Source: Rickettsia typhi (GTDB taxonomy: Bacteria > Pseudomonadota > Gammaproteobacteria > Burkholderiales > Burkholderiaceae_C). From it: a DNA stretch of 5,120 nucleotides. The DNA lies in contig CALPPP020000117.1 in the NCBI GenBank assembly GCA_943325485.2, positions 1-5,120 of the forward strand. Direction: 5' to 3'. Positions 1 through 4,461 of the stretch are shown piece after piece. Below the pieces are notes generated by a model. The model worked only from the letters and a program-made list of their open reading frames with translations, did no database searches and had not been told where the DNA came from. A program made the position numbers and the translations under genes. Within the stretch, counting starts at the first letter, position 1; every line of letters begins with the position of its first letter.

Positions 1-673
1 ACCGCTTGCTCAGAATCTCGTAATGGAAGTCACTGTTTTGTGTGAAGATTTCTGTGTCGGGCAAGAAGTGAACTTCTGTGCCGCGTTTTTCAGTGTCACC
101 CGTCACACGCATGGGTGACACCTCCAACCCATCGACCACTTCGATCAAGCGGTTTTGCACAAAGCCTTTGGCGAATTCGAGTGTGAATACCTGCCCGTCA
201 CGGCGCACCACCAAACGCAGCCATTTGGACAAGGCGTTCACACAAGACACGCCGACGCCATGCAATCCGCCTGACACCTTGTAGCTGTTTTGGTTGAACT
301 TGCCGCCCGCGTGCAGCTCGGTGAGGGCAATTTCGGATGCGCTACGCTTGGGCTCGTGCTTGTCGTCCATCTTCACGCCGGTGGGAATGCCACGGCCGTT
401 GTCGGTCACGCTGATGGAGTTGTCCGAGTGGATGGTGACCACGATGTCGTCGCAATGACCGGCCAAGGCCTCGTCAATCGAGTTGTCCACCACCTCAAAC
501 ACCAGGTGGTGCAAACCGGTGCCGTCTGACGTATCGCCGATGTACATGCCAGGGCGCTTGCGAACAGCTTCTAAACCTTCGAGGATCTGAATGGCGCTTT
601 CGCCATAGGATTGATCTCCCATGACTTGCACGGGCTTAGCGCCGTCTTCGGGTAATTCTTGTGAGGGATTCAT
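1..673 (-). CDS. gyrB: DNA gyrase subunit B, N-terminal part (cut by window edge)
   Basis: This is the ATPase subunit of DNA gyrase, the type IIA topoisomerase that with GyrA introduces negative supercoils using ATP. The 224 complete codons present cover most of the GHKL ATPase domain; the transducer, TOPRIM and C-terminal parts lie beyond base 1. Visible motifs are [10 protein letters not shown] (residues 38-47), [10 protein letters not shown] (60-69) with the expected catalytic Glu60 and Mg-binding Asn64, DNGRGIP (91-97), GGLHGVGVS (135-143, ATP lid) and GTEVHFLP near residue 200. An insert containing [10 protein letters not shown] follows the [10 protein letters not shown] motif, as I recall from betaproteobacterial GyrB. 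I chose the ATG at 673, although its ribosome binding site is poor; Met18 is an alternative start. The gene follows dnaN after 41 bases with no convincing terminator, so cotranscription is likely. Third codon positions are much more GC-rich than in dnaN. Identity is very secure. Confidence 0.98.
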   Translation of the reverse strand, partial: MNPSQELPEDGAKPVQVMGDQSYGESAIQILEGLEAVRKRPGMYIGDTSDGTGLHHLVFEVVDNSIDEALAGHCDDIVVTIHSDNSISVTDNGRGIPTGVKMDDKHEPKRSASEIALTELHAGGKFNQNSYKVSGGLHGVGVSCVNALSKWLRLVVRRDGQVFTLEFAKGFVQNRLIEVVDGLEVSPMRVTGDTEKRGTEVHFLPDTEIFTQNSDFHYEILSKR

Positions 674-714
674 AACTCAATTCACTGTGCACAAAGCACA
701 AAAGGGGGAAAACA

Positions 715-1821
715 TTAAATGCGCATGGGCATGACAACGTACTTGAAATTGGGGTTTTCAGCCATGGTGACCAACACCGAGCTGTTGGAGTCAGCTAAAT
801 CCATGCGAACCATGTCTTGGGACATGTTTGTCAACACATCGATCAAATAGGTGACATTAAAACCAATCTCGATGCTGTCGCCGTTGTAATCCACTTCAAT
901 TTCATCAACAGCTTCTTCTTGCTCTGCATTGCTGGCAGCCACGCGCAACATGCCGGTGTCAAGGTTGATGCGTACACCCTTGAATTTATCGCTGGTCAAA
1001 ATGGCTGTTCGCTGCAATGTGTTGAGCAAAGTCACACGACCTAAAGTGACTGCATTTTTATGGTTCTTAGGAATGACACGGTTGTAATCGGGAAACTTAC
1101 CCTCTACCAATTTGGTAACAAACTCCTTGCCTTCAAACTTAAACTTTGCCTGGTTATTGGCAAATTGCATGTCGATCATGCCTTCTTTGTCGCTGAGTAA
1201 ACGCAGCAACTCCAGCACCGTCTTGCGTGGCAATATCACTTCTTGTTTAGGCACTTCTGACTCAAGGGTGGCCGATGTGTAAGCCAGGCGGTGCCCATCG
1301 GTGGCCACCAAACTGAGCTGTTTGCCCTCAGCAACAAACAAAATGCCGTTGAGGTAGTAGCGAATATCGTGCACCGCCATCGCAAAAGAGACCTGATGCA
1401 AGAGCTCTTTCAATGTCTTTTGCGGAATACTGAACATGGGACCAAAACTTGGCGACTCTTGCACCAATGGAAAATCTTCCGCGGGCAAGGTTTGCAAAGT
1501 GAAGCGACTCTTGCCACTTTTGAGAATCAATTTGCTTTGTTGCGACTCAAGACTGACCGTTTGATCGCTGGGCATGGAACGCAAAATGTCCATCAGTTTG
1601 CGAGCACCCACCGTGGTGGTGAAGTTTGCACTGTCGCCACCCAGATCAGCCTCGGTGCGGATTTGAATTTCCAAATCGCTGCTGGTGAGCTGAACCGATT
1701 GTGGCGTTTTTTGAATCATCACATTGGCCAAAATGGGCAAGGTGTGACGACGCTCAACAATACCCACCACCGATTGCAAAGCAGCAACAATGTTTTCTTG
1801 ACTCGCTTTCAAAACAATCAT
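715..1821 (-). CDS. dnaN: DNA polymerase III beta subunit (sliding clamp)
   Basis: This encodes the ring-shaped homodimeric clamp that encircles DNA, tethers polymerase III and serves as a docking platform for other replication and repair proteins. The product is 368 residues, the usual size of about 366-372, enough for the three repeated clamp domains. Recognisable features are RRHTLPILANV (residues 24-34) near the N-terminus, YYLNGILF and ATDGHRLAY in the middle domain, and the C-terminal end YVVMPMRI, which matches the E. coli ending YVVMPMRL and forms part of the hydrophobic partner-binding pocket. An in-frame TTG at 1854 would add 11 charged residues (KYKEIKEED...), but the ATG at 1821 has a good AGAGGA ribosome binding site and gives the normal family N-terminus MIVLKA, so I start there. 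It lies 243 bases downstream of dnaA and 41 bases upstream of gyrB, all in one direction. Both translational and family evidence are strong. Confidence 0.98.
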   Translation of the reverse strand: MIVLKASQENIVAALQSVVGIVERRHTLPILANVMIQKTPQSVQLTSSDLEIQIRTEADLGGDSANFTTTVGARKLMDILRSMPSDQTVSLESQQSKLILKSGKSRFTLQTLPAEDFPLVQESPSFGPMFSIPQKTLKELLHQVSFAMAVHDIRYYLNGILFVAEGKQLSLVATDGHRLAYTSATLESEVPKQEVILPRKTVLELLRLLSDKEGMIDMQFANNQAKFKFEGKEFVTKLVEGKFPDYNRVIPKNHKNAVTLGRVTLLNTLQRTAILTSDKFKGVRINLDTGMLRVAASNAEQEEAVDEIEVDYNGDSIEIGFNVTYLIDVLTNMSQDMVRMDLADSNSSVLVTMAENPNFKYVVMPMRI

Positions 1822-1825
1822 GTCA

Positions 1826-1831
1826 TCCTCT
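1826..1831 (-). promoter_or_regulatory. Ribosome binding site that fixes the dnaN start
   Basis: On the minus strand AGAGGA is followed, 5 bases after its GAGG core, by the ATG at 1821. The upstream TTG alternative at 1854 has only AT-rich sequence before it and no Shine-Dalgarno match, so this site decides the start in favour of 1821. Confidence 0.8.
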
Positions 1832-1870
1832 TCTTTAATTTCTTTATATTTCAATAGTGGTAGTAGATAA
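1831..1870. other. AT-rich tract plus TAG-triplet run: candidate origin unwinding element
   Basis: Bases 1831-1856 contain only three C or G in 26, the most AT-rich stretch I see in the window. They run straight into TAG TGG TAG TAG ATA at 1855-1869, followed by GGGTC and then a DnaA-box-like TGTGGAAAA at 1885-1893. This order (AT-rich DNA, TAG-type triplets, a short G-rich patch, a DnaA box) resembles the DnaA-trio unwinding architecture described for Bacillus subtilis, which also lies between dnaA and dnaN. The gap from triplets to box, about 15 bases, is longer than I would expect. The tract also overlaps the dnaN ribosome binding region. Role is inferred. Confidence 0.45.
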
Positions 1871-1871
1871 G

Positions 1872-1930
1872 GGTCATCAACTTCTGTGGAAAAGCGTATT
1901 TTCCACTTTTATTTCAAGGACTTGATGACC
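1872..1930. repeat. Nested inverted repeat in the dnaN-dnaA spacer
   Basis: The outer arms are GGTCATCAA (1872-1880) and its exact reverse complement TTGATGACC (1922-1930). Inside them lies a perfect 8-base pair of arms, GTGGAAAA (1886-1893) and TTTTCCAC (1899-1906), with loop GCGTA. The stretches 1882-1885 and 1917-1920 can also pair (one G-T), leaving a one-sided bulge of about ten bases. The inner arms create two DnaA-box-like sequences in opposite orientation, TGTGGAAAA and TTTTCCACT. The arms are seen directly; whether they form a cruciform, an RNA structure in a dnaA-dnaN transcript, or just paired protein sites is unknown. Confidence 0.7.
1885..1893 (-). promoter_or_regulatory. DnaA-box-like site, one mismatch
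   Basis: On the minus strand this reads TTTTCCACA, one mismatch from the consensus TTATCCACA. It overlaps the inner arm of the nested inverted repeat and sits on the dnaA side of the AT-rich and triplet region, where an initiating DnaA filament would be expected to begin. It is a weaker candidate than the exact boxes. Confidence 0.45.
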
Positions 1931-2002
1931 ATCTAACCATGTGTGAAAGCCATGACAAACACGAACGCTCAAAAGGGATAACTTTCTAAAAAGGCCCCAG
2001 CA

Positions 2003-2011
2003 TGTGGATAA
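2003..2011 (-). promoter_or_regulatory. DnaA box, exact consensus
   Basis: The plus strand reads TGTGGATAA, the exact reverse complement of TTATCCACA, the high-affinity binding site of the initiator DnaA. It lies just downstream of the dnaA stop codon in the non-coding dnaN-dnaA spacer. Its right half overlaps a 16-base palindrome, whose mirror half gives TTATGCCAA (2020-2028), a degenerate box. It is the only exact box on this side of dnaA. Confidence 0.85.
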
Positions 2012-2023
2012 GCCATGGCTTAT
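2008..2023. repeat. Perfect 16-base palindrome overlapping a DnaA box
   Basis: ATAAGCCATGGCTTAT equals its own reverse complement over all 16 bases. It overlaps the last four bases of the DnaA box at 2003-2011. A dimeric DNA-binding protein site is one reading; a structural role in the origin is another. As RNA it would form only a 6-base-pair hairpin with loop CAUG and no following U-run, so I do not call it a terminator of dnaA. Confidence 0.7.
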
Positions 2024-2030
2024 GCCAAAA

Positions 2031-2040
2031 CTGTGCACAG
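2031..2040. repeat. Perfect 10-base palindrome CTGTGCACAG
   Basis: CTGTGCACAG is a perfect palindrome seven bases beyond the 16-base palindrome at 2008-2023 and 25 bases from the dnaA stop codon. Both halves resemble the TGTG/CACA ends of DnaA boxes but do not complete one. A palindrome of this length can arise by chance, so its role is open. Confidence 0.5.
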
Positions 2041-2064
2041 GGTTTGCAAGGTAAGTCAATGGTT

Positions 2065-3477
2065 TTATCCTTTGAGTGTTTGTTCAAGCACATGCAGTTG
2101 CTGATTGAGATCGCTCAAAGTTTGTCTTTCAGCCGAAATTTTTCGAACTGCGTGCAAAACCGTGGTGTGGTCGCGCCCGCCAAACAATTCTCCAATTTCT
2201 GGCAAACTTTTTTGGGTCAATTCTTTGGCCAAATACATGGCAATTTGGCGCGGTCTTGCAATCGAGGCGGGACGCTTCTTGGAATACATGTCCGCGACTT
2301 TGATTTTGTAATAGTCTGCCACGGTTTTTTGAATGTTTTCAACAGAAATTTGCCGGTTTTGAATCGATAACAAGTCACGCAGTGCGTCTCTGGCGAGTTG
2401 AATAGAGACTTCTTTTTGGTTAAATCGAGAATAAGCCAAGATTTTACGCAAAGCACCTTCTAATTCGCGAACATTGGAGCGAACATTTTTAGCCACAAAA
2501 AACGCGACTTCCTCCGGCATGTCGGCGCCTTCGTTGCGTGCTTTGGCAATCAAAATAGCCACGCGCATCTCGAGTTCAGGTGGCTCGATCGCAACCGTTA
2601 GACCAGAGTCAAAGCGTGAAACCAAACGTTCGTGGATGTCTGTCAAGCCTTTGGGGTAGGTATCGCTCGTCATCACAATATGTGACTTTTTGGTCAGCAG
2701 CGCTTCAAAAGCATTGAAAAACTCTTCTTGTGTCCGGTCTTTATTGGCAAAAAACTGCACATCGTCGATCAGCAGCAGGTCCAACGAGTGGTAATACTGT
2801 TTAAATTCATCGAATGTTTTTCGCTGATAGGCCTTAACGACATCGGATACAAATTGCTCAGCATGGATGTACAACACCTTGGCGTCAGGTCTGTTGACCA
2901 GCAGTTGGTTGCCCACGGCGTGCATTAAATGGGTTTTACCCAAACCCACGCCGCCGTAAATAAATAAGGGGTTGTAAAGCTGGCCAGGCACATTGGCAAC
3001 ATGCATGGCCGCCGCCCTGGCCATGCGGTTGGCAGTGCCTTCAACCAAATTATCAAAGCACAAACTGGTGTTGATGCGGTTTTTAAAACCTTGTAAGCCT
3101 GTATCGGCTAAAGAGGCCATAGCAGGGGATAAATCTTCGGGCTCACTCAATATGCGCGGAGCAACAGGGCGCGCAGGGGCTTCTTTGGGCGCCAATAAAA
3201 AATCGATTTGTATCGCCTGTCCATAGAATTGCTGAAGCAATGCCGCCAAGCGTCCCGCGTATTGGGCGCGAATCCAGTCCAGTTTGAATCGGTTCGCGAC
3301 CTCGATGTGGATTCGAGAAAAGTCGTCCGACAAAGAGGCGTTCAGTGGTTTTATCCAAGTATTGAACTGCTGTTCTGGCAGTTCTTGCGCCAATTGGTCC
3401 ACACAGGCTTGCCACAAAGCCTGACCTGCGTCAGGGCTTGGCGCGGTCGAACCATGGCTGGGAGGGAGATTATTCAA
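2065..3477 (-). CDS. dnaA: Chromosomal replication initiator protein DnaA
   Basis: DnaA is the AAA+ ATPase that binds DnaA boxes, melts the origin and helps load the DnaB helicase; it also acts as a transcription regulator, often of its own gene. From the TTG at 3477 the product is 470 residues, normal for the family. Domain I (about 20-95, with [20 protein letters not shown]) is followed by a Pro/Ala-rich linker. Domain III carries Walker A GGVGLGKT (175-182), Walker B LLLIDD (234-239), the arginine finger in LVSRFDSG (Arg288) and sensor 2 RSNVRELEG (333-341). Domain IV is the DNA-binding part, with [19 protein letters not shown] and the signature [11 protein letters not shown] (433-443). 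The start is uncertain: no in-frame ATG or GTG precedes domain I and the frame is closed by a TAA upstream. TTG at 3477 and TTG at 3417 are the only candidates, and neither has a strong ribosome binding site. Exact DnaA boxes lie on both sides of the gene. Confidence 0.98.
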   Translation of the reverse strand: MNNLPPSHGSTAPSPDAGQALWQACVDQLAQELPEQQFNTWIKPLNASLSDDFSRIHIEVANRFKLDWIRAQYAGRLAALLQQFYGQAIQIDFLLAPKEAPARPVAPRILSEPEDLSPAMASLADTGLQGFKNRINTSLCFDNLVEGTANRMARAAAMHVANVPGQLYNPLFIYGGVGLGKTHLMHAVGNQLLVNRPDAKVLYIHAEQFVSDVVKAYQRKTFDEFKQYYHSLDLLLIDDVQFFANKDRTQEEFFNAFEALLTKKSHIVMTSDTYPKGLTDIHERLVSRFDSGLTVAIEPPELEMRVAILIAKARNEGADMPEEVAFFVAKNVRSNVRELEGALRKILAYSRFNQKEVSIQLARDALRDLLSIQNRQISVENIQKTVADYYKIKVADMYSKKRPASIARPRQIAMYLAKELTQKSLPEIGELFGGRDHTTVLHAVRKISAERQTLSDLNQQLHVLEQTLKG

Positions 3478-3488
3478 AACATGACCAT
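3474..3488 (-). other. Possible four-codon upstream ORF overlapping the dnaA start
   Basis: On the minus strand an ATG at 3488 (with a second in-frame ATG at 3482) reads M-V-M-F-stop, and its TGA stop overlaps the TTG start of dnaA in the sequence TTGA. This could feed ribosomes onto an otherwise poorly marked TTG start by termination-reinitiation. It is equally possible that the ATG at 3482 is the real start and one T is missing from the following run of four Ts: a fifth T would place ATG in frame with dnaA. There is no clear Shine-Dalgarno for either ATG. Confidence 0.3.
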
Positions 3489-3490
3489 TC

Positions 3491-3499
3491 TGTGGATAA
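3491..3499 (-). promoter_or_regulatory. DnaA box, exact consensus (dnaA-proximal)
   Basis: The plus strand reads TGTGGATAA, the exact reverse complement of TTATCCACA. It lies between the predicted dnaA -10 element and the dnaA start codon, where bound DnaA could block initiation or early elongation of its own transcript. It faces the second exact box at 3540-3548. Confidence 0.88.
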
Positions 3500-3504
3500 G
3501 CTCT

Positions 3505-3535
3505 ATTTTAGGGGCCTCTAAGCCTGGTTTATCAA
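3505..3535 (-). promoter_or_regulatory. Candidate dnaA promoter between two DnaA boxes
   Basis: On the minus strand TTGATA (3530-3535) and TAAAAT (3505-3510) each differ from the sigma-70 -35 and -10 consensus by one base, but the 19-base spacer is longer than the preferred 17. The spacer contains an imperfect 14-base palindrome with GGGGCC at its centre. Exact DnaA boxes lie immediately upstream and downstream, which fits autoregulation by DnaA. A start site about 7 bases past the -10 would leave a short leader of about 20 bases. Confidence 0.45.
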
Positions 3536-3542
3536 AAATTTA
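3530..3542 (+). promoter_or_regulatory. Candidate IHF binding site
   Basis: TATCAAAAATTTA matches every fixed position of the IHF consensus WATCAANNNNTTR. It overlaps the first three bases of the DnaA box at 3540-3548 and also the predicted dnaA -35 element. IHF bends DNA and assists origin opening in E. coli. The match is seen directly, while binding is inferred, and AT-rich DNA yields chance matches. Confidence 0.5.
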
Positions 3543-3548
3543 TCCACA
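3540..3548 (+). promoter_or_regulatory. DnaA box, exact consensus (rpmH-proximal)
   Basis: TTATCCACA on the plus strand is the exact DnaA-box consensus. It is oriented opposite to the box at 3491-3499, with 40 bases between them, and shares three bases with a perfect IHF consensus. A GACCC patch and a run of seven As follow it. Together with the other box it marks the dnaA-rpmH spacer as an origin or dnaA-control region. Confidence 0.88.
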
Positions 3549-3605
3549 GACCCTCAAAAAAAGTTCACCAAATAACCCTCTCTTCAAGCGTTGCATGAAG
3601 AAAGC

Positions 3606-3634
3606 TTGGTGATGTCCTTTAATTGAGGGATAAT
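3606..3634 (+). promoter_or_regulatory. Candidate rpmH operon promoter
   Basis: TTGGTG (3606-3611) and GATAAT (3629-3634) are separated by 17 bases, the optimal sigma-70 spacing. The -10 matches five of six consensus bases and the -35 three of six. Transcription would start near 3641, about 27 bases before the rpmH ATG. This is the best plus-strand promoter-like sequence I find in the spacer and would drive rpmH and probably the genes after it. Confidence 0.5.
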
Positions 3635-3667
3635 CTTGGGTTTCCCCTATGCTTTTGGTTATATCAA

Positions 3668-3802
3668 ATGAAACGTACCTACCAACCCTCTAAAACCCGA
3701 CGCGCTCGCACCCATGGCTTTTTGGTGCGCATGAAAACACGCGGAGGCCGCGCCGTTATCAATGCCCGCCGAGCCAAAGGCCGCAAACGCTTGGCTGTTT
3801 AA
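3668..3802 (+). CDS. rpmH: 50S ribosomal protein L34
   Basis: This is L34, a very small basic protein of the large ribosomal subunit. The product has 44 residues, typical of betaproteobacteria, and shows the family pattern MKRTYQPS at the N-terminus, then [13 protein letters not shown] (about residues 16-28) and [10 protein letters not shown] near the end. It is rich in Arg and Lys, as expected for an rRNA-binding protein. I see no clear Shine-Dalgarno before the ATG, but the start is fixed by the conserved N-terminus. The gene is divergent from dnaA and leads the rpmH-rnpA-yidD-yidC cluster, a very common arrangement next to bacterial origins. The TAA stop is in the same frame as rnpA, which follows closely. 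Confidence 0.98.
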   Translation: MKRTYQPSKTRRARTHGFLVRMKTRGGRAVINARRAKGRKRLAV

Positions 3803-3829
3803 GCAGTTGCATTCAGGCTTGCGAGCCAC

Positions 3830-4192
3830 TTGCCTTGCCACGTGGACAAACTGACACAGCGCGCAGACTTTGATGCAGTCATGGCTGCGGGCATTGTCGC
3901 AGTGACTCCGCATTTCGCTTTGCACCAGCAAACCCGTTCAGCTAACAGCCGCCTTGGCGCAGTCGTTCCTAAGCGTTGGGCGCGCAAAGCGGTGACACGA
4001 AACTTGATCAAGCGACAAATTTACGCAATAGGCTGTGAACCCTGGACCGCCGACTTGCCTGATGCCGACCGCGTCATACGTTTGCGCAAGACTTTTGATG
4101 CCAAGCACTTCATCAGTGCAAGCTCGACCCACTTACGCCTTGCCGTGAGAGCCGAGCTTCACCAATTAATGCGACATGGTGCGGTTGCATGA
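3830..4192 (+). CDS. rnpA: Ribonuclease P protein component
   Basis: This is the protein subunit of RNase P, which with the catalytic RNA removes the 5' leader of pre-tRNAs. The product is 120 residues from the TTG at 3830, or 116 from the GTG at 3842. KLTQRADFDAVMAAG near the start resembles the usual N-terminal RLxxxxxFxxV pattern. HFALHQQ follows, and KRWARKAVTRNLIKRQ (about residues 48-63) is the conserved RNR region that contacts the RNA. No ATG exists upstream in frame before the rpmH stop. The GTG start gives the family-like beginning MDKLTQR, whereas the TTG gives four extra residues; neither has a convincing ribosome binding site. The reading frame is the same as that of rpmH, 27 bases upstream. 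The TGA stop overlaps the yidD ATG in ATGA, which suggests translational coupling. Function is secure, start is not. Confidence 0.93.
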   Translation: MPCHVDKLTQRADFDAVMAAGIVAVTPHFALHQQTRSANSRLGAVVPKRWARKAVTRNLIKRQIYAIGCEPWTADLPDADRVIRLRKTFDAKHFISASSTHLRLAVRAELHQLMRHGAVA

Positions 4193-4461
4193 TGCAACAG
4201 CTGTTGATGTTTTTGGTCAAAGGTTACCGCTTATTGCTCAGCCCCTGGCTTGGCTCATCGTGTCGGTTCACACCGACCTGCTCAGCTTATGCTTTAGAAG
4301 CATTAGAAACCTATGGCGCAGCAAAAGGAAGCTACCTGTGCTTGCGTCGCATAGGCCGTTGCCATCCATGGTGCGCGGGCGGGCATGACCCCGTTCCCAA
4401 GCCGCAAAGTAGCACAACAACACTCTCATCCACATCGCCTTCGATTGCAGACACACCATGA
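4189..4461 (+). CDS. yidD: Membrane protein insertion efficiency factor YidD
   Basis: YidD is a small membrane-associated protein thought to aid insertion of inner-membrane proteins together with YidC. The product has 90 residues. The core is the family signature: KGYRLLLSPWLGSSCRFTPT (residues 11-30), CSAYALEALETYGAAKG (31-47), then RRIGRCHPWCAGGHDPVP (about 53-70), with the conserved cysteines in CRFTPTCS and RCHPWC. The amphipathic or hydrophobic N-terminus, MMQQLLMFLVKGYRLLL, fits membrane association. A Ser/Thr/Pro-rich tail of about 20 residues follows and looks unconserved. It starts inside the rnpA stop codon and ends inside the yidC start, both as ATGA overlaps, so translation is probably coupled through rnpA, yidD and yidC. 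A second ATG directly after the first (4192) is an alternative start. Confidence 0.96.
   Translation: MMQQLLMFLVKGYRLLLSPWLGSSCRFTPTCSAYALEALETYGAAKGSYLCLRRIGRCHPWCAGGHDPVPKPQSSTTTLSSTSPSIADTP

Noticed and set aside
680..694. Small hairpin TGTGC/GCACA in the dnaN-gyrB spacer as a terminator
   Set aside because: The stem is only 5 base pairs and is not followed by a T-run on the transcribed minus strand.
1822..1854. N-terminal extension of DnaN from a TTG at 1854
   Set aside because: The 11 extra residues come from the AT-rich tract, are not typical of the family, and the ATG at 1821 has the better ribosome binding site.
1291..1857. 188-codon plus-strand open frame opposite dnaN
   Set aside because: It is wholly antisense to the conserved dnaN coding sequence apart from its last bases, resembles no family I know and has no ribosome binding site; it is a shadow.
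1886..1914. Inner hairpin followed by TTTTATTT as a plus-strand rho-independent terminator
   Set aside because: The stem is AT-rich and no gene is transcribed towards it on the plus strand; the T-run is on the wrong side for dnaA transcripts.
1988..2040. dnaA transcription terminator formed by the palindromes and the GGGGCCTTTTT sequence
   Set aside because: On the minus strand no strong GC stem directly precedes the five-T run; the nearest hairpin is weak and about 17 bases away.
2002..2370. 122-codon plus-strand open frame across the dnaA 3' end
   Set aside because: It lies mostly antisense to the DnaA DNA-binding domain and starts inside the origin-like palindromes; no protein features support it.
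3351..3359. DnaA box TTATCCAAG inside dnaA
   Set aside because: It has two mismatches in the critical CACA end and lies within conserved domain I coding sequence.
3529..3537. Additional DnaA box TTATCAAAA
   Set aside because: It has two mismatches in conserved positions and is better explained as part of the IHF-like consensus.
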